Origin: Robertmurraya siralis | Lineage (GTDB): Bacteria > Bacillota > Bacilli > Bacillales > Cytobacillaceae | Direction: 5' to 3' | DNA length: 64,000 bases | Assembly: GCF_005502275.1 (NCBI RefSeq) | Contig: NZ_SWLZ01000020.1 | Coordinates: 1-64,000 of the forward strand | In this document: positions 50,351-59,404 of the stretch, piece by piece | Numbering within the stretch: position 1 is the stretch's first letter | Layout: each line of letters opens with the position of its first letter | Position numbers and translations under genes: made by a program | Notes under the pieces: model-generated | Database searches by the model: none | What the model saw: the letters and a program-made list of their open reading frames with translations, nothing else | What the model was told of the DNA's origin: nothing

Positions 50351-51948
50351 GTTTTATCACCTTCCCATTGCAAAGGTATTGTTATCATAAATGTAGTGCC
50401 TTCTGTTTTTGAACTTGATAAACGGATACGTCCATTGCGCTTTTCTACTGTTTGCTTCAATAAAAATAGGCCATACCCGCGGTTCTCCCCTTTCGTTGAG
50501 TAGCCTTTCTGAAAAATGTACTTTTGAAATGGTGTTTTTATCCCTTTGCCAGAATCTCGCATTTCAATTATTAATTTCTTATCAAAAAGTTCAAGCTTTA
50601 AGCTCACTTGCTTATTCGCACTCTCCACTGCCGCGTCTATGGCATTGTCAAGCAAATTGCCAATGATTGTAATTAAATCATGGGAGAACTTCGCATCTTT
50701 CCAAATAGGGAAGACAGGATTAATCGATAATGCAAACGTTATTCCAGATTCTCGCGCATAGCTTAGCTTTCCAAGGAGAAAACCTACTAAAGCAGGATCC
50801 CGCAATTTTTTTGTCATATTGCTAATGTCATTCTGTGTATCTTCGACCGTTTTTTCGATGAAGTTTTCCAGTTCAGCATATTCCTTTAAATGAATCAACC
50901 CCATTACACAATGGAGTTGATTCATAAATTCATGGGATTGGGCCCTTAAGGCATCTGCGTAAAGCTGCACTCCCGTTAATTGTTCAGCAAGCTGTTTAAT
51001 CTCGCTTTTATCTCGTAATATATTAACAGCCCCGACAATATCGCCATTTACAATGATCGGTACCGTATTGCTGATAAGTTCTTTGCCGTTTACGACCTGT
51101 TCTTGATCAAGATACTCCTTGCCCGTTTCCAATGACCTTCTTAAAAATGAGCTGCTCGAGATACAATCAATTTTTTTACCGACCAAATCTTGCTCAGTAC
51201 CAGTCTTTCCAAGTAAGCTTACAGCTGATTGATTCGCAATAGTAATATCCCCTTCTTTATCCACTGCAATAATCCCTTCATGAACAGATTCGATCAGAGC
51301 CTGTCTTTCTTTCAGAATTCTGGCAATTTCGGACGGCTCCAACCCTAATAACACTTTTTTAACCAAAGATGATAAAAGAATGGCACAAACAGCGCCAAAA
51401 ATAATGCCAATACAAATTCCCATAAATATATTTCCACGCAGTATACTTAATACAAAATCGATACGATTTAGAGAAATTCCAACCGCAACTGCCCCAATTT
51501 GCAGATGGTTTTCATCAAATATTGGTGTAAAAGCTCGTAATGATGGGCCGAGTGTCCCTTCCGAAACAGAAGAATATTCCTTTCCCATAAGAACATCGGT
51601 CTCATCTCCGCCCACAAATTTCTCGCCAATTTTATCGGGATCTGGATGAGACTTTCTACTTCCGTTCATGTCCATTACAACGATGAATTCCACATTTGTA
51701 GACTCTCGCATTTTCGCAGTCAGCTCTTGAATCCTTCCTTCACGTTCTAACCCATTTAACGCTTCAATGATCGTCGGTGTTTGGGCAATCATTTTTGCGA
51801 CATTAAAGGCCTTCTCTTCTTGACTAGCTACAATTCGTTCCGAAACCGTTTCATTAATAAAATAACCTGTGATAAGAATTGATACACTAACGACAATCCC
51901 CACAAGAAGAATAACCATATATTTCAATTTTACTTTCTTCCATTTCAT
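50347..51948 (-). CDS. malK: sensor histidine kinase, CitA/MalK family
   Basis: Dicarboxylate sensor kinase of 533 residues, exactly the length of B. subtilis MalK (YufL). TM1 (about 11-31), an extracytoplasmic PDC/Cache sensor domain (about 32-172, with the ligand-region motif SHPDPDKIGEKFVGGDE), TM2 (173-195), a PAS domain (about 210-320), a H-box with His339 (RAQSHEFMNQLH) and the HATPase with GNLLDNAID, DSGKGI and GYGLFLL. ATG at 51948 chosen (AGAGGTGG upstream); the longer open frame is not conserved. The sensor domain is typical of malate/citrate/fumarate sensors. Confidence 0.9.
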   Translation of the reverse strand: MKWKKVKLKYMVILLVGIVVSVSILITGYFINETVSERIVASQEEKAFNVAKMIAQTPTIIEALNGLEREGRIQELTAKMRESTNVEFIVVMDMNGSRKSHPDPDKIGEKFVGGDETDVLMGKEYSSVSEGTLGPSLRAFTPIFDENHLQIGAVAVGISLNRIDFVLSILRGNIFMGICIGIIFGAVCAILLSSLVKKVLLGLEPSEIARILKERQALIESVHEGIIAVDKEGDITIANQSAVSLLGKTGTEQDLVGKKIDCISSSSFLRRSLETGKEYLDQEQVVNGKELISNTVPIIVNGDIVGAVNILRDKSEIKQLAEQLTGVQLYADALRAQSHEFMNQLHCVMGLIHLKEYAELENFIEKTVEDTQNDISNMTKKLRDPALVGFLLGKLSYARESGITFALSINPVFPIWKDAKFSHDLITIIGNLLDNAIDAAVESANKQVSLKLELFDKKLIIEMRDSGKGIKTPFQKYIFQKGYSTKGENRGYGLFLLKQTVEKRNGRIRLSSSKTEGTTFMITIPLQWEGDKT

Positions 51949-52081
51949 GGGCGACCACCTCTTTAATTGTCGACTTCGACATTTTATGGCGCAAGCATAA
52001 CATAACGCCCCTACCCATGATTGGCCGAAAAACGAGCATTTAATGAATGTTAACAAAGTGTATAAATTGGAAATAAACAGG

Positions 52082-52105
52082 AAAAGGCCTTCAAAGTTGA
52101 AGACC
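52082..52105 (-). terminator. terminator before malK
   Basis: Minus strand GGTCTTCAA-CTT-TGAAGGCC (one G-T pair) followed by TTTTCC, just after the 115-residue gene. It separates the fumarate operon from malKR. Confidence 0.75.
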
Positions 52106-52124
52106 GAGAAGTAAATAGCATGCG

Positions 52125-52472
52125 TTAAAGAAGCTTAGCCTCCTTGTAACGGATATACCTTCCTGTTGTAAACGTAAATGTGAAAAACTCTTCAAGCTGG
52201 TCCTTCCAAGCAAGAGAAATATCCTTTGGCTCAAAGATTGCCTTACCATCCTTGACCTTAAGCCAACGCTTCGTATCATCATCTTGAAAGTAGCCTGTAA
52301 CGGATGTTGATAATGCATGAAAAGGGGTCGTACTCGAATAAATAATCCCATGGTAGATGTAGCTCTCCCCATATTGATCATGAATCCAATCGTCATGCAT
52401 ATTTAGGAGCCAAAGCAAACCGCTATCCACATGCCCCACTAATTTCGCTCTTTTTTGATAGAGATCGTTCAT
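52125..52472 (-). CDS. conserved-looking hypothetical protein in the fumarate operon
   Basis: A 115-residue soluble protein with a good ribosome site (AGAGGGGATGGAGC before ATG) and a terminator right after it, so it is a real last gene. Aromatic-rich; contains WLLNMHDDWIHDQYGESYIY and TSVTGYFQDDDTKRWL. It has no cysteines and no membrane span, so it does not look like an Fe-S or membrane-anchor subunit. It lies 62 bases after the CCG-domain gene. I do not recognise the family; it may be an accessory or assembly protein. Confidence 0.72.
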   Translation of the reverse strand: MNDLYQKRAKLVGHVDSGLLWLLNMHDDWIHDQYGESYIYHGIIYSSTTPFHALSTSVTGYFQDDDTKRWLKVKDGKAIFEPKDISLAWKDQLEEFFTFTFTTGRYIRYKEAKLL

Positions 52473-52534
52473 GCTCCATCCCCTCTTTTTAAATCGTAAG
52501 ATCTGATTTAACCACAGTTTGGAGAAAACATTGA

Positions 52535-53425
52535 TTATGCCAATTGTAGTTTCCTTTGAAGAGCAGGGATTGCATCGACAACGTGGCGGTTAATCGCCAG
52601 CTCTTCCGGACTTATTCCCAGTGCCAAACCAATTAATTGTGGTAAATGGATGATAGGCATCGTTATATCTTGGTCAAAGCGTTTTTGCGCATCGGGCTGA
52701 TAGGCATCAAGCTGCATTTGGCAAAGAGGGCAAGGAGTGACAATACAATCTGCACCCGCTTCCTTCGGTGATAAACAGTTGATTCCCGTCATTGTCATAA
52801 CTTCTTTTTGTGCCGGAAAAACAGCATGGAAGCCGCAGCAAGCGAGTCTTTGATCAAATTCCACACATTCTGCACCTAGTGCTTCTGCCACCATCTCCAT
52901 CGATTGTGGGTTACGATGGTTCTCAAAACCCATCACATCTGGCGGCATGACAATGTGACAGCCGTAAAAATTCGCCACCTTTAATCCTTTCAAAGGGACC
53001 GTTACTTTCTTTTTCAAGTTTTCCAGTCCGTAGTCCTCAAGCAAAGCCCAAAGCAGATGAGTCACTTCAACCGTCCCTTTGTACTGCAAACCTGCCCGAT
53101 CTAGTCCAACATTCACTTGTTCTTTCAACCTTTCATTTTTATCCATTTTCAACTTCGCTGTCCGCAGCATAAGCGTACACGTATTGCAAACGGTCAATAA
53201 CTTGGAGACTCCCAGGCTCTCAGCTAATGCGATATTTCTCGCATTAATGGAGGTCGACAAGAAGTTATCAATATCCTGGATATGGCTTGCTCCACAGCAG
53301 GTCCAGCCATTTAATTCAATCAATTCAATCCCAAGTGCTTCTGCAACTTTTTTCGTGGATATCATTAACTCTTCAGCAGCCGATTCTAAAGTGCAGCCTG
53401 GAAAGAATGCGTATGTTAACGTCAT
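52535..53425 (-). CDS. CCG-domain (HdrB-like) subunit of type E succinate dehydrogenase/fumarate reductase
   Basis: A 296-residue protein with two complete cysteine-rich CCG domains, as in heterodisulfide reductase subunit HdrB and the SdhE subunit of type E succinate:quinone reductases. First: Cys11, Cys43-Cys44 (WTCCGASH), Cys80/Cys83 (VCNTC). Second: Cys156, Cys196-Cys197 (LACCGFHA), Cys232/Cys235 (PCPLC). Such domains bind noncubane Fe-S clusters and are thought to take the place of the haem membrane anchor in electron exchange with quinone. Starts inside the end of the iron-sulfur subunit gene (4-base overlap). No transmembrane helix. Confidence 0.9.
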   Translation of the reverse strand: MTLTYAFFPGCTLESAAEELMISTKKVAEALGIELIELNGWTCCGASHIQDIDNFLSTSINARNIALAESLGVSKLLTVCNTCTLMLRTAKLKMDKNERLKEQVNVGLDRAGLQYKGTVEVTHLLWALLEDYGLENLKKKVTVPLKGLKVANFYGCHIVMPPDVMGFENHRNPQSMEMVAEALGAECVEFDQRLACCGFHAVFPAQKEVMTMTGINCLSPKEAGADCIVTPCPLCQMQLDAYQPDAQKRFDQDITMPIIHLPQLIGLALGISPEELAINRHVVDAIPALQRKLQLA

Positions 53426-54375
53426 GACTTAACCTCCTCAGCGTATTCGTATAGTTTTCTCACTTCTTGAATCCCAGAGATCTGCTTTGGCATATGGAGC
53501 GGGTTAATCTTGCCTTTTTTCACCATTCGCAATGCAAATGGAATTTTCGTCAAAGCTGTTTGCACCAATCCATCTGTTTTGATCGGGAGCATCGTTTCAT
53601 TTAAACGGCCTTTATTTTTCACGTCATCATGGAAAGCATAGGCATGCTTAGCCCCTTGATTATCTAGCTCACCCATAGCCATGGTTGCAGAGCGTAAAAA
53701 TGCGATCTGGTCAGTTAAAGGAATCGTCTTCGGACATTGGGACACACATTGCATACAATGGAGACATTTCCATAGATCATTTTCCAAAACAGGCTTGAGA
53801 TGTTGTTCTGGGGCACCATCTCTAGTATCAACGATATAACGATATGCCTTGTTTAAAATGAATGGCTCAAGATAACCATCTTGATTCACTGCTAGCTGAT
53901 TGCATTCAGAGGCACAAACCCCACAGAGAATACAATCGGTTGGAGCAGCAATTTGTTGAAAATCCTCTTCACTTTGAAGAAATCCTATTTCCTTGCTTCC
54001 CTCTTCACCCGGGATTATCCACGGCTTCACCTTCGTCATTTTTTCCATTTTTGGTTCCCAAACGATGACCAGATCTTTAATCACTTCGAAGTTTTTTAAC
54101 GGTTCAAATGTCAAATTCATCGTTTTATATGTGTCCAGTACATCATCTAATGGCGTATTACAAGCAAGAAAGGCATTTCCATTTATTTGAACTGCACAGC
54201 TGCCACAGATGGCATGGCGACAGGCTGAAGTGAAATTCAATGTTGGATCCTGCTCTTCGCGAATAGTTGTCAACAGCCACAAAATGGTTTTGCCCTTTTC
54301 ATAAGGAACTTCATACTTTTGATAATAACTGTTGCGGCCATCAAATCTTTTAATCTTTACTGTCATCATTTCCAT
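53422..54375 (-). CDS. succinate dehydrogenase/fumarate reductase iron-sulfur subunit (type E)
   Basis: A 317-residue SdhB/FrdB-type protein. The [2Fe-2S] site is Cys52/57/60/72 (ACRHAICGSC...AC); the first [4Fe-4S] site is Cys148/151/154/158 (CILCGVCASEC). The third site (CLHCMQCVSQCP) has four cysteines, 204/207/210/214, where ordinary SdhB has three, predicting a second [4Fe-4S] in place of [3Fe-4S], as described for type E enzymes. It is longer than classical Bacillus SdhB because of a C-terminal extension. Its ATG overlaps the stop of the flavoprotein gene and its end overlaps the CCG subunit gene. Confidence 0.93.
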   Translation of the reverse strand: MEMMTVKIKRFDGRNSYYQKYEVPYEKGKTILWLLTTIREEQDPTLNFTSACRHAICGSCAVQINGNAFLACNTPLDDVLDTYKTMNLTFEPLKNFEVIKDLVIVWEPKMEKMTKVKPWIIPGEEGSKEIGFLQSEEDFQQIAAPTDCILCGVCASECNQLAVNQDGYLEPFILNKAYRYIVDTRDGAPEQHLKPVLENDLWKCLHCMQCVSQCPKTIPLTDQIAFLRSATMAMGELDNQGAKHAYAFHDDVKNKGRLNETMLPIKTDGLVQTALTKIPFALRMVKKGKINPLHMPKQISGIQEVRKLYEYAEEVKS

Positions 54376-56084
54376 CAGTACTTCCGCTCCTCCGGTTGAT
54401 AATTTGTAATCGTTACCGGTGCATACTCCAGTCGATAATTTTCTCCGTCCTTATAAATGAGCGTATGCTTGAGAAACTGTTCGTCATTACGAGTCGGATA
54501 ATCCCCTCTTGAATGAGAGCCTCTGCTTTCCCGACGATTAAGAGCACCCATAGCCACTGCTCTTGCTAGCTTTAAAATATTTCCAATTTCCACATAATTG
54601 ATAAAAGCCATATTGTATTTTACTGAAGCGTCACCAGCGTAGGCGTCCTTGTACTCTTCTATTAGTTCATCAACGGTTGCCAATGCTTGTGCCATTTCAG
54701 ACTCTGTCCGAAAAATCCCAACATAATTCCACATCGTTTCCGCTAAACGATTGCGGATGGAGAACATACTGACTCCCGTTGTTTTCTCGCGAATGGTTTT
54801 AAATTTCGTCTTCCATGCATTCGCTTCTTGCTCAAGCTTCTCTGTACGACCGAAGCTTCTTCTCATCGCTGATTCCTTCGCGCCAAGCCCGGCATACTTT
54901 CCAAAGAAGACAACATCTGCTACAGAATTCCCGCCTAAACGATTCGCACCATGAATCGACACAGAGCAGCACTCGCCTGCTGCATGGATCCCTTCAATCG
55001 GTGTACTGCACGTCTTGTAGTCGGACACATGGATTCCACCCATTGTATAATGGCAGCTTGGACGAATCGGCACTGGCTCCTTAATGAGATCGACTCCTTC
55101 GAACTCCAATGCCAATTCACGTACCTGAGGAAGACGCTCCATAATTTTCTTTTCACCTAAATGGCGAAGATCCATGAGGACGTAAGAGGTCATTCCTTCA
55201 CCAAAACCGCGTCCCTCTTTAATCTCCGTCTCTATTGATCTAGAAACAAGATCGCGGGGACCAAGCTCCATTTTCTCCGGTGCATAACGGGCCATAAAGC
55301 GTTCCCCATCTTTATTGATTAAATATCCACCTTCCCCACGGCAAGCCTCTGATAAAAGCACTCCCGTCTGGGCAAGACCTGTTGGATGGAACTGAATAAA
55401 CTCCGGATCCTTCAGAGGAATTCCTGCCTCAAAGCAGGCAGCTGTACCGTCACCAGTCATATTGATGGCATTCGTTGTCCTGCTCCAATAAATTCGTCCA
55501 AATCCTCCTGAGGCGATAACAACTGACTTCGCTTGGATCGGATGAATTTTTCCATCGCGAATATCCATCGCTACCAGTCCTTCAAATTTCCCATCTTCAA
55601 CGACTAATGATAATAGGAACCACTCATTCAAAAATTGAACATGATTTTTCAAACATTGCTCATACAATGCATGCAAAATAACATGGCCTGTTTTATCGGC
55701 CGAGTAACATGTTCTTGGACTCGACGCTCCGCCAAAAGGCCGTTGCGCCACTTGCCCTTTCTCATCTCGAGAAAAAGGTACCCCGTAGTAATCTAATTCT
55801 GAAATCATATCTGGCATTCCAGATGTAAAAAATTCCACCGCATCCTGATCTGCCAGGAAGTCGCTTCCCTTTACCGTATCTCGGAAATGCTTCTCTGGAG
55901 AATCAGTGCTGTCTCTATAGCCCATTGCTGCATTAATTCCACCTTGAGCCGCTCCAGTATGGGAACGAGTCGGGAAAATTTTACTTAGCACGGCTACTTT
56001 TAAATTGTTTTTTTCACTAGCTGATAGTGCGGCCATCATGCCCGCACCACCAGCTCCCACTACAACTACATCAAACTTTAGCAT
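54375..56084 (-). CDS. succinate dehydrogenase/fumarate reductase flavoprotein subunit
   Basis: A 569-residue FAD subunit: dinucleotide motif VVVVGAGGAGMMAAL (6-20), the covalent-FAD histidine His42 in SHTGAAQGGINAAMG, active-site regions HPTGL, RGEGG and PIRPSCHYTMGGI, and ADVVFFGKYAG. The catalytic Arg/His residues are present, so it should oxidise succinate or reduce fumarate. No twin-arginine signal, so cytoplasmic, unlike the periplasmic Mfr enzyme of Campylobacter that shares the type E subunit set. First of the three subunit genes, 29 bases after the fumarase beta gene. Confidence 0.95.
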   Translation of the reverse strand: MLKFDVVVVGAGGAGMMAALSASEKNNLKVAVLSKIFPTRSHTGAAQGGINAAMGYRDSTDSPEKHFRDTVKGSDFLADQDAVEFFTSGMPDMISELDYYGVPFSRDEKGQVAQRPFGGASSPRTCYSADKTGHVILHALYEQCLKNHVQFLNEWFLLSLVVEDGKFEGLVAMDIRDGKIHPIQAKSVVIASGGFGRIYWSRTTNAINMTGDGTAACFEAGIPLKDPEFIQFHPTGLAQTGVLLSEACRGEGGYLINKDGERFMARYAPEKMELGPRDLVSRSIETEIKEGRGFGEGMTSYVLMDLRHLGEKKIMERLPQVRELALEFEGVDLIKEPVPIRPSCHYTMGGIHVSDYKTCSTPIEGIHAAGECCSVSIHGANRLGGNSVADVVFFGKYAGLGAKESAMRRSFGRTEKLEQEANAWKTKFKTIREKTTGVSMFSIRNRLAETMWNYVGIFRTESEMAQALATVDELIEEYKDAYAGDASVKYNMAFINYVEIGNILKLARAVAMGALNRRESRGSHSRGDYPTRNDEQFLKHTLIYKDGENYRLEYAPVTITNYQPEERKY

Positions 56085-56113
56085 CGGTGTCCCCCCTCTT
56101 CTTCTGCACTGCC

Positions 56114-56674
56114 TTAATCTACGATCTTGTATTGCTGAACACCTAATTCATACAAGTTATGACCCTCTGAATCTATCGCTACGATACAAGGGTAGTCCTC
56201 AACTACTAAGCGGCGAATAGCTTCTGGGCCTAACTCATCAAAGGCAACAACTTCTGCTTCCTTGACGGAATCGGCAATCAATGCAGCCGCTCCACCAATT
56301 GCTGCAAAATAAACAACATGATTAGCAATCATCGCTTCCACGACCTCTTTACTGCGAGGGCCTTTCCCAATCATCCCTTTTAATCCTTGTTCCATCATTA
56401 ACGGCGAGTAGGCATCCATCCGACCGCTTGTCGTTGGTCCACATGAACCAATGACCTTTCCTGGCTTGGCAGGTGTTGGCCCCGCATAATAAATGATTTG
56501 ATTGTTGAAATCAACAGGCAGCTCTTCCCCTGCTTGAATCGCTTCAGTTAAAAGCTTGTGGGCAGCGTCCCTCGCAGTATAAATGACGCCAGATATCGAT
56601 ACTTGATCGCCTGCTTTTAAACCTTTGACAACTTCGTCTGTTAACGGAGTGGTGATTTTTTTAATATTCGTCAT
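56114..56674 (-). CDS. class I fumarate hydratase, beta (C-terminal) subunit
   Basis: A 186-residue beta subunit of a two-subunit Fe-S hydratase that interconverts malate and fumarate. It has GVIYTARDAAHKLLTEAI, the substrate-binding IGSCGPTTSGRMDAYSP and GKGPRSKEVVEAM, and a conserved AFDELGPEAI near the end. The ATG at 56674 is chosen (AAAGGGGG 7 bases upstream). It follows the alpha subunit with overlap of its upstream region. Tartrate dehydratase shares this fold; the dicarboxylate context favours fumarase. Confidence 0.9.
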   Translation of the reverse strand: MTNIKKITTPLTDEVVKGLKAGDQVSISGVIYTARDAAHKLLTEAIQAGEELPVDFNNQIIYYAGPTPAKPGKVIGSCGPTTSGRMDAYSPLMMEQGLKGMIGKGPRSKEVVEAMIANHVVYFAAIGGAAALIADSVKEAEVVAFDELGPEAIRRLVVEDYPCIVAIDSEGHNLYELGVQQYKIVD

Positions 56675-56690
56675 ATTCGTTCCCCCTTTA

Positions 56691-57536
56691 TTAAAGAATG
56701 GCTTCCTTATGTCTTGCAGCATGGCAATTTAAACAAACGGATACTGGCATGGTCGCGATATGCGTTGGATAGGTTTCAATATGAACAGCTAAAGCTGTTA
56801 CTTTGCCACCGAAGCCTTGAGGTCCTATTCCCAGCTTATTGATCTCTACTAGCAATTCTTCTTCTAGTGCTTGATATTTTGGATTTGGATGGGGCTGACC
56901 AGCTTGACGGGCCAATGCCTTCTTCGCTAAAAGAGTGCTCTTATCCATCGTGCCCCCAATTCCAACTCCAACGATGACTGGCGGACAAGGGTTTCCTCCC
57001 GCTTGGGTAACCGCTTTAATGATGAAATCCTTGACCCCTTCTAATCCTTCGGCAGGCTTTAACATTTTTAATGCCCCCATATTTTCACTGCCGGCTCCCT
57101 TAGGAAGAACTTGAATCTTGATTTTGTCACCGGGTACAAGTTCTGTATAAATGACCGCTGGCGTGTTATCGCCAGTATTTTTCCGATCTAAAACCGGATC
57201 TCGGACGACAGACTTACGTAGATAGCCCTCTTGATAACCCTGTCTTACTCCTTCATTAATGGCGTCGTTTAAGCTTCCACCAACGATTCGAGCGTCCTGA
57301 CCCACCTCTGCAAACACAATGACAATTCCTGTATCCTGACACATCGGGGCATGTTCTGCTCGCGCAAGCTCGACATTCTTCACTATTTTTTCAAGACTAT
57401 ATTTCCCAAACTGTGATTCTTCTGTTGCGACTGCTTCTTTCAGTAATTTTTCAACATCTTCTGGAAGATCGCATGCCGCCTCAATGCTCATTCTTTTTAC
57501 TGCTTCAGTAATTTGCTCTACTGTTATCTCTCTCAT
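56691..57536 (-). CDS. class I fumarate hydratase, alpha (N-terminal) subunit
   Basis: A 281-residue Fe-S subunit of the oxygen-sensitive class I fumarase family. Cluster cysteines are Cys66 (APMCQDTGIVIVF), Cys184 (GNPCPPVIVGVGIGG) and Cys268/271 (VCLNCHAARH). GTKS-like catalytic region KGAGSENMGALKML is present. Bacillus usually also has class II FumC; an additional oxygen-labile enzyme suits low-oxygen metabolism. Followed 16 bases later by the beta subunit, then the fumarate reductase genes. Confidence 0.92.
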   Translation of the reverse strand: MREITVEQITEAVKRMSIEAACDLPEDVEKLLKEAVATEESQFGKYSLEKIVKNVELARAEHAPMCQDTGIVIVFAEVGQDARIVGGSLNDAINEGVRQGYQEGYLRKSVVRDPVLDRKNTGDNTPAVIYTELVPGDKIKIQVLPKGAGSENMGALKMLKPAEGLEGVKDFIIKAVTQAGGNPCPPVIVGVGIGGTMDKSTLLAKKALARQAGQPHPNPKYQALEEELLVEINKLGIGPQGFGGKVTALAVHIETYPTHIATMPVSVCLNCHAARHKEAIL

Positions 57537-57555
57537 TTCTACCCCTCCGTTTTTT

Positions 57556-57732
57556 CTAGCTTGCTTTACGATTTGTTTTTACTTTTTGACCACTGAAAAT
57601 AAGCTGTTCTTCACGGCCACATTTCCTGCAAATGATCACTGGTATTTGCAGTTCATATTCGTCATCCGCTCCATGAAAGGCATCTATTTTGCTTCTTTTC
57701 ATAACGTCTGCTTGACAGCATTGTGATTTCAA
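57556..57732 (-). CDS. small zinc-ribbon protein
   Basis: A 58-residue protein from a TTG start (AGGAGG 9 bases upstream). It has a CC-x-A pair at the N terminus (SQCCQADV) and a C-x2-C knuckle (IICRKCGREEQL, about 35-45), which together could bind one zinc or Fe-S centre. Located between the transporter and fumarase genes on the same strand, so part of the operon. An upstream ATG would run through the ribosome site. Function not known; could be a metal-binding accessory to the Fe-S enzymes. Confidence 0.7.
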   Translation of the reverse strand: MKSQCCQADVMKRSKIDAFHGADDEYELQIPVIICRKCGREEQLIFSGQKVKTNRKAS

Positions 57733-57757
57733 CTGAGATCGCCTCCTGACAATCGGT

Positions 57758-59236
57758 TTACCATAGTCCAAGAATTTTCCACCAAACTCCACCAATCACA
57801 GCCCAAATAATGATATGAATAATAGAAATGGCAAAACCGATCGACCACCATTTATTTTGCGTTACATAACCGGAACCAAAGAAAACCGGTGCCGGCCCTG
57901 AACCATAATGCGTAATACAGCCAAATAAATTGCCAAAGAATCCTAAAATAAGAGCTGTTAGCATTGGCGGTGCACCCGCAGCCATTGCAACCGCTAAAAA
58001 GGCGGCATACATAGCACTGACATGAGCCGTACTGCTAGCAAAAAAATAATGAGAATAGAAATAAATAAGTGCTAATGCACCTAATGCCAAGATCCAAGAA
58101 AGACCACTTACTGCTCCACTCATCAAGTCGCTAAACCATGGAATCATCCCTAATGTATTTAAGTAGGAGGCCATCATCACAAGGGCTGCAAACCAAACCA
58201 ATGTATCCCATGCGCCCTCTTCTTTTTTAATGTCCTTCCAAGATAAAACGGATGATAGCAATAAGACTGATAATCCAATCAACGCTGTCGTTGTTGCATT
58301 AATTCCAATGTTTTCACCAAAAATCCATAAGCCTAAAATGAGTAAAAATACGGCAATCATATTCCACTCAGATTTACGAATAGGTCCCATCTCCTGCAGT
58401 TTCTTCGTCGCAATTTCTGCTGCTGCAGGGGTCTCTTTTATCTCTGGTGGATAAACCTTGTAGATAAAGTAAGGGACGACAATCAAACTGACGACCCCTG
58501 GCACTAATGCGGCAATTGCCCAGCCGGTCCATGTGATTCTAACTCCAGCATCACCGGCGAGTGAGGCTGCTAAAGGATTGGCCGCCATCGCTGTTAAAAA
58601 CATAGCAGAAGTCACCATATTTCCTTGGAAAGCAACTTTTGTGAGGAAGGAACCAATTTTCCTTTCTGTCCCGTCTTCCACTTTCGAGCCAAATGTTTCT
58701 GATAAAGAGCGGATAATCGGAAAGATTATTCCCCCACCACGGGCCGTATTACTTGGCATCGCGGGTGCTAAAATTAAGTCACTGATTAACAATGAATAAG
58801 AAAGCCCTAATGTCTTCTTTCCGAATTTTTTAACAAACATGTAGGCCACACGATTCCCCAAGCCTGTTTTAATAAATCCTCTTGAAATAAAGAAGGCGAT
58901 GACAATCAACCAGATCGTCGTATTTTGAAAGCCACTTAAAGCATCGCCTAACTCCAACGTTCCTGTTAAAACAACCGCTGTAATCGAGAGAATCGCCACG
59001 CCCCCCATCGGCATCGGCTTAATGATGAGCCCGACTATCGTAGCTACGAAAATGGCAAACAACTGCCACGCCTTTGGATCCAAACCAACAGGTGCCCCGA
59101 TAAACCAAATTATCGCTCCAACTGCTAACGTAATAAACAACATGAGAAAATTAACTTCTTTGCTTGGCTTCTCCTTTGCTTGCCGAATCTTTGAAGGAAT
59201 TTGAGGCTGAGCTAAATTTCTTACTGCCGCTCCCAT
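57758..59236 (-). CDS. DASS-family (SLC13) dicarboxylate transporter
   Basis: A 492-residue inner-membrane carrier of the divalent anion:Na symporter family, similar in kind to Bacillus YflS and plant 2-oxoglutarate/malate translocators. About 11-13 hydrophobic segments. Contains the substrate/Na SNT motif APAMPSNTARGGGIIFP and the symmetry-related FASSTAHVSAMYAAF, plus FFGNLFGCITHYGSGPAPV near the end. The ATG at 59236 follows AGGGAGTGAAAAAA. First gene of the operon; it would import malate, fumarate or succinate, or exchange them. Confidence 0.92.
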   Translation of the reverse strand: MGAAVRNLAQPQIPSKIRQAKEKPSKEVNFLMLFITLAVGAIIWFIGAPVGLDPKAWQLFAIFVATIVGLIIKPMPMGGVAILSITAVVLTGTLELGDALSGFQNTTIWLIVIAFFISRGFIKTGLGNRVAYMFVKKFGKKTLGLSYSLLISDLILAPAMPSNTARGGGIIFPIIRSLSETFGSKVEDGTERKIGSFLTKVAFQGNMVTSAMFLTAMAANPLAASLAGDAGVRITWTGWAIAALVPGVVSLIVVPYFIYKVYPPEIKETPAAAEIATKKLQEMGPIRKSEWNMIAVFLLILGLWIFGENIGINATTTALIGLSVLLLSSVLSWKDIKKEEGAWDTLVWFAALVMMASYLNTLGMIPWFSDLMSGAVSGLSWILALGALALIYFYSHYFFASSTAHVSAMYAAFLAVAMAAGAPPMLTALILGFFGNLFGCITHYGSGPAPVFFGSGYVTQNKWWSIGFAISIIHIIIWAVIGGVWWKILGLW

Positions 59237-59371
59237 TTTTTTCACTCCCTAAAATATTTGTTTTCAAAATGGGCAGAGAGCTGTTAACTCCTGCTTATGT
59301 GCATATCTTCACATATAATTTCTTGACCGTGAAATACCGATTTTCTATAAACTAATAGGTAAAAACTATAA

Positions 59372-59385
59372 GTGAAATTTTTCAC
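59372..59385. promoter_or_regulatory. inverted repeat upstream of the transporter gene
   Basis: GTGAAA-TT-TTTCAC, a perfect 14-bp dyad about 135 bases before the transporter start. Two further TTTCAC/GTGAA half-sites lie nearer to the gene. Candidate binding site for MalR or the LysR regulator; which one cannot be told. Confidence 0.4.
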
Positions 59386-59404
59386 AAAGTTCCTTTTTTA
59401 AAAA

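Noticed and set aside
54375-56084. Classical succinate dehydrogenase operon (sdhCAB)
   Set aside because: No cytochrome b558 gene is present; instead a two-CCG-domain subunit follows, and the iron-sulfur subunit has the extra cysteine of type E enzymes.
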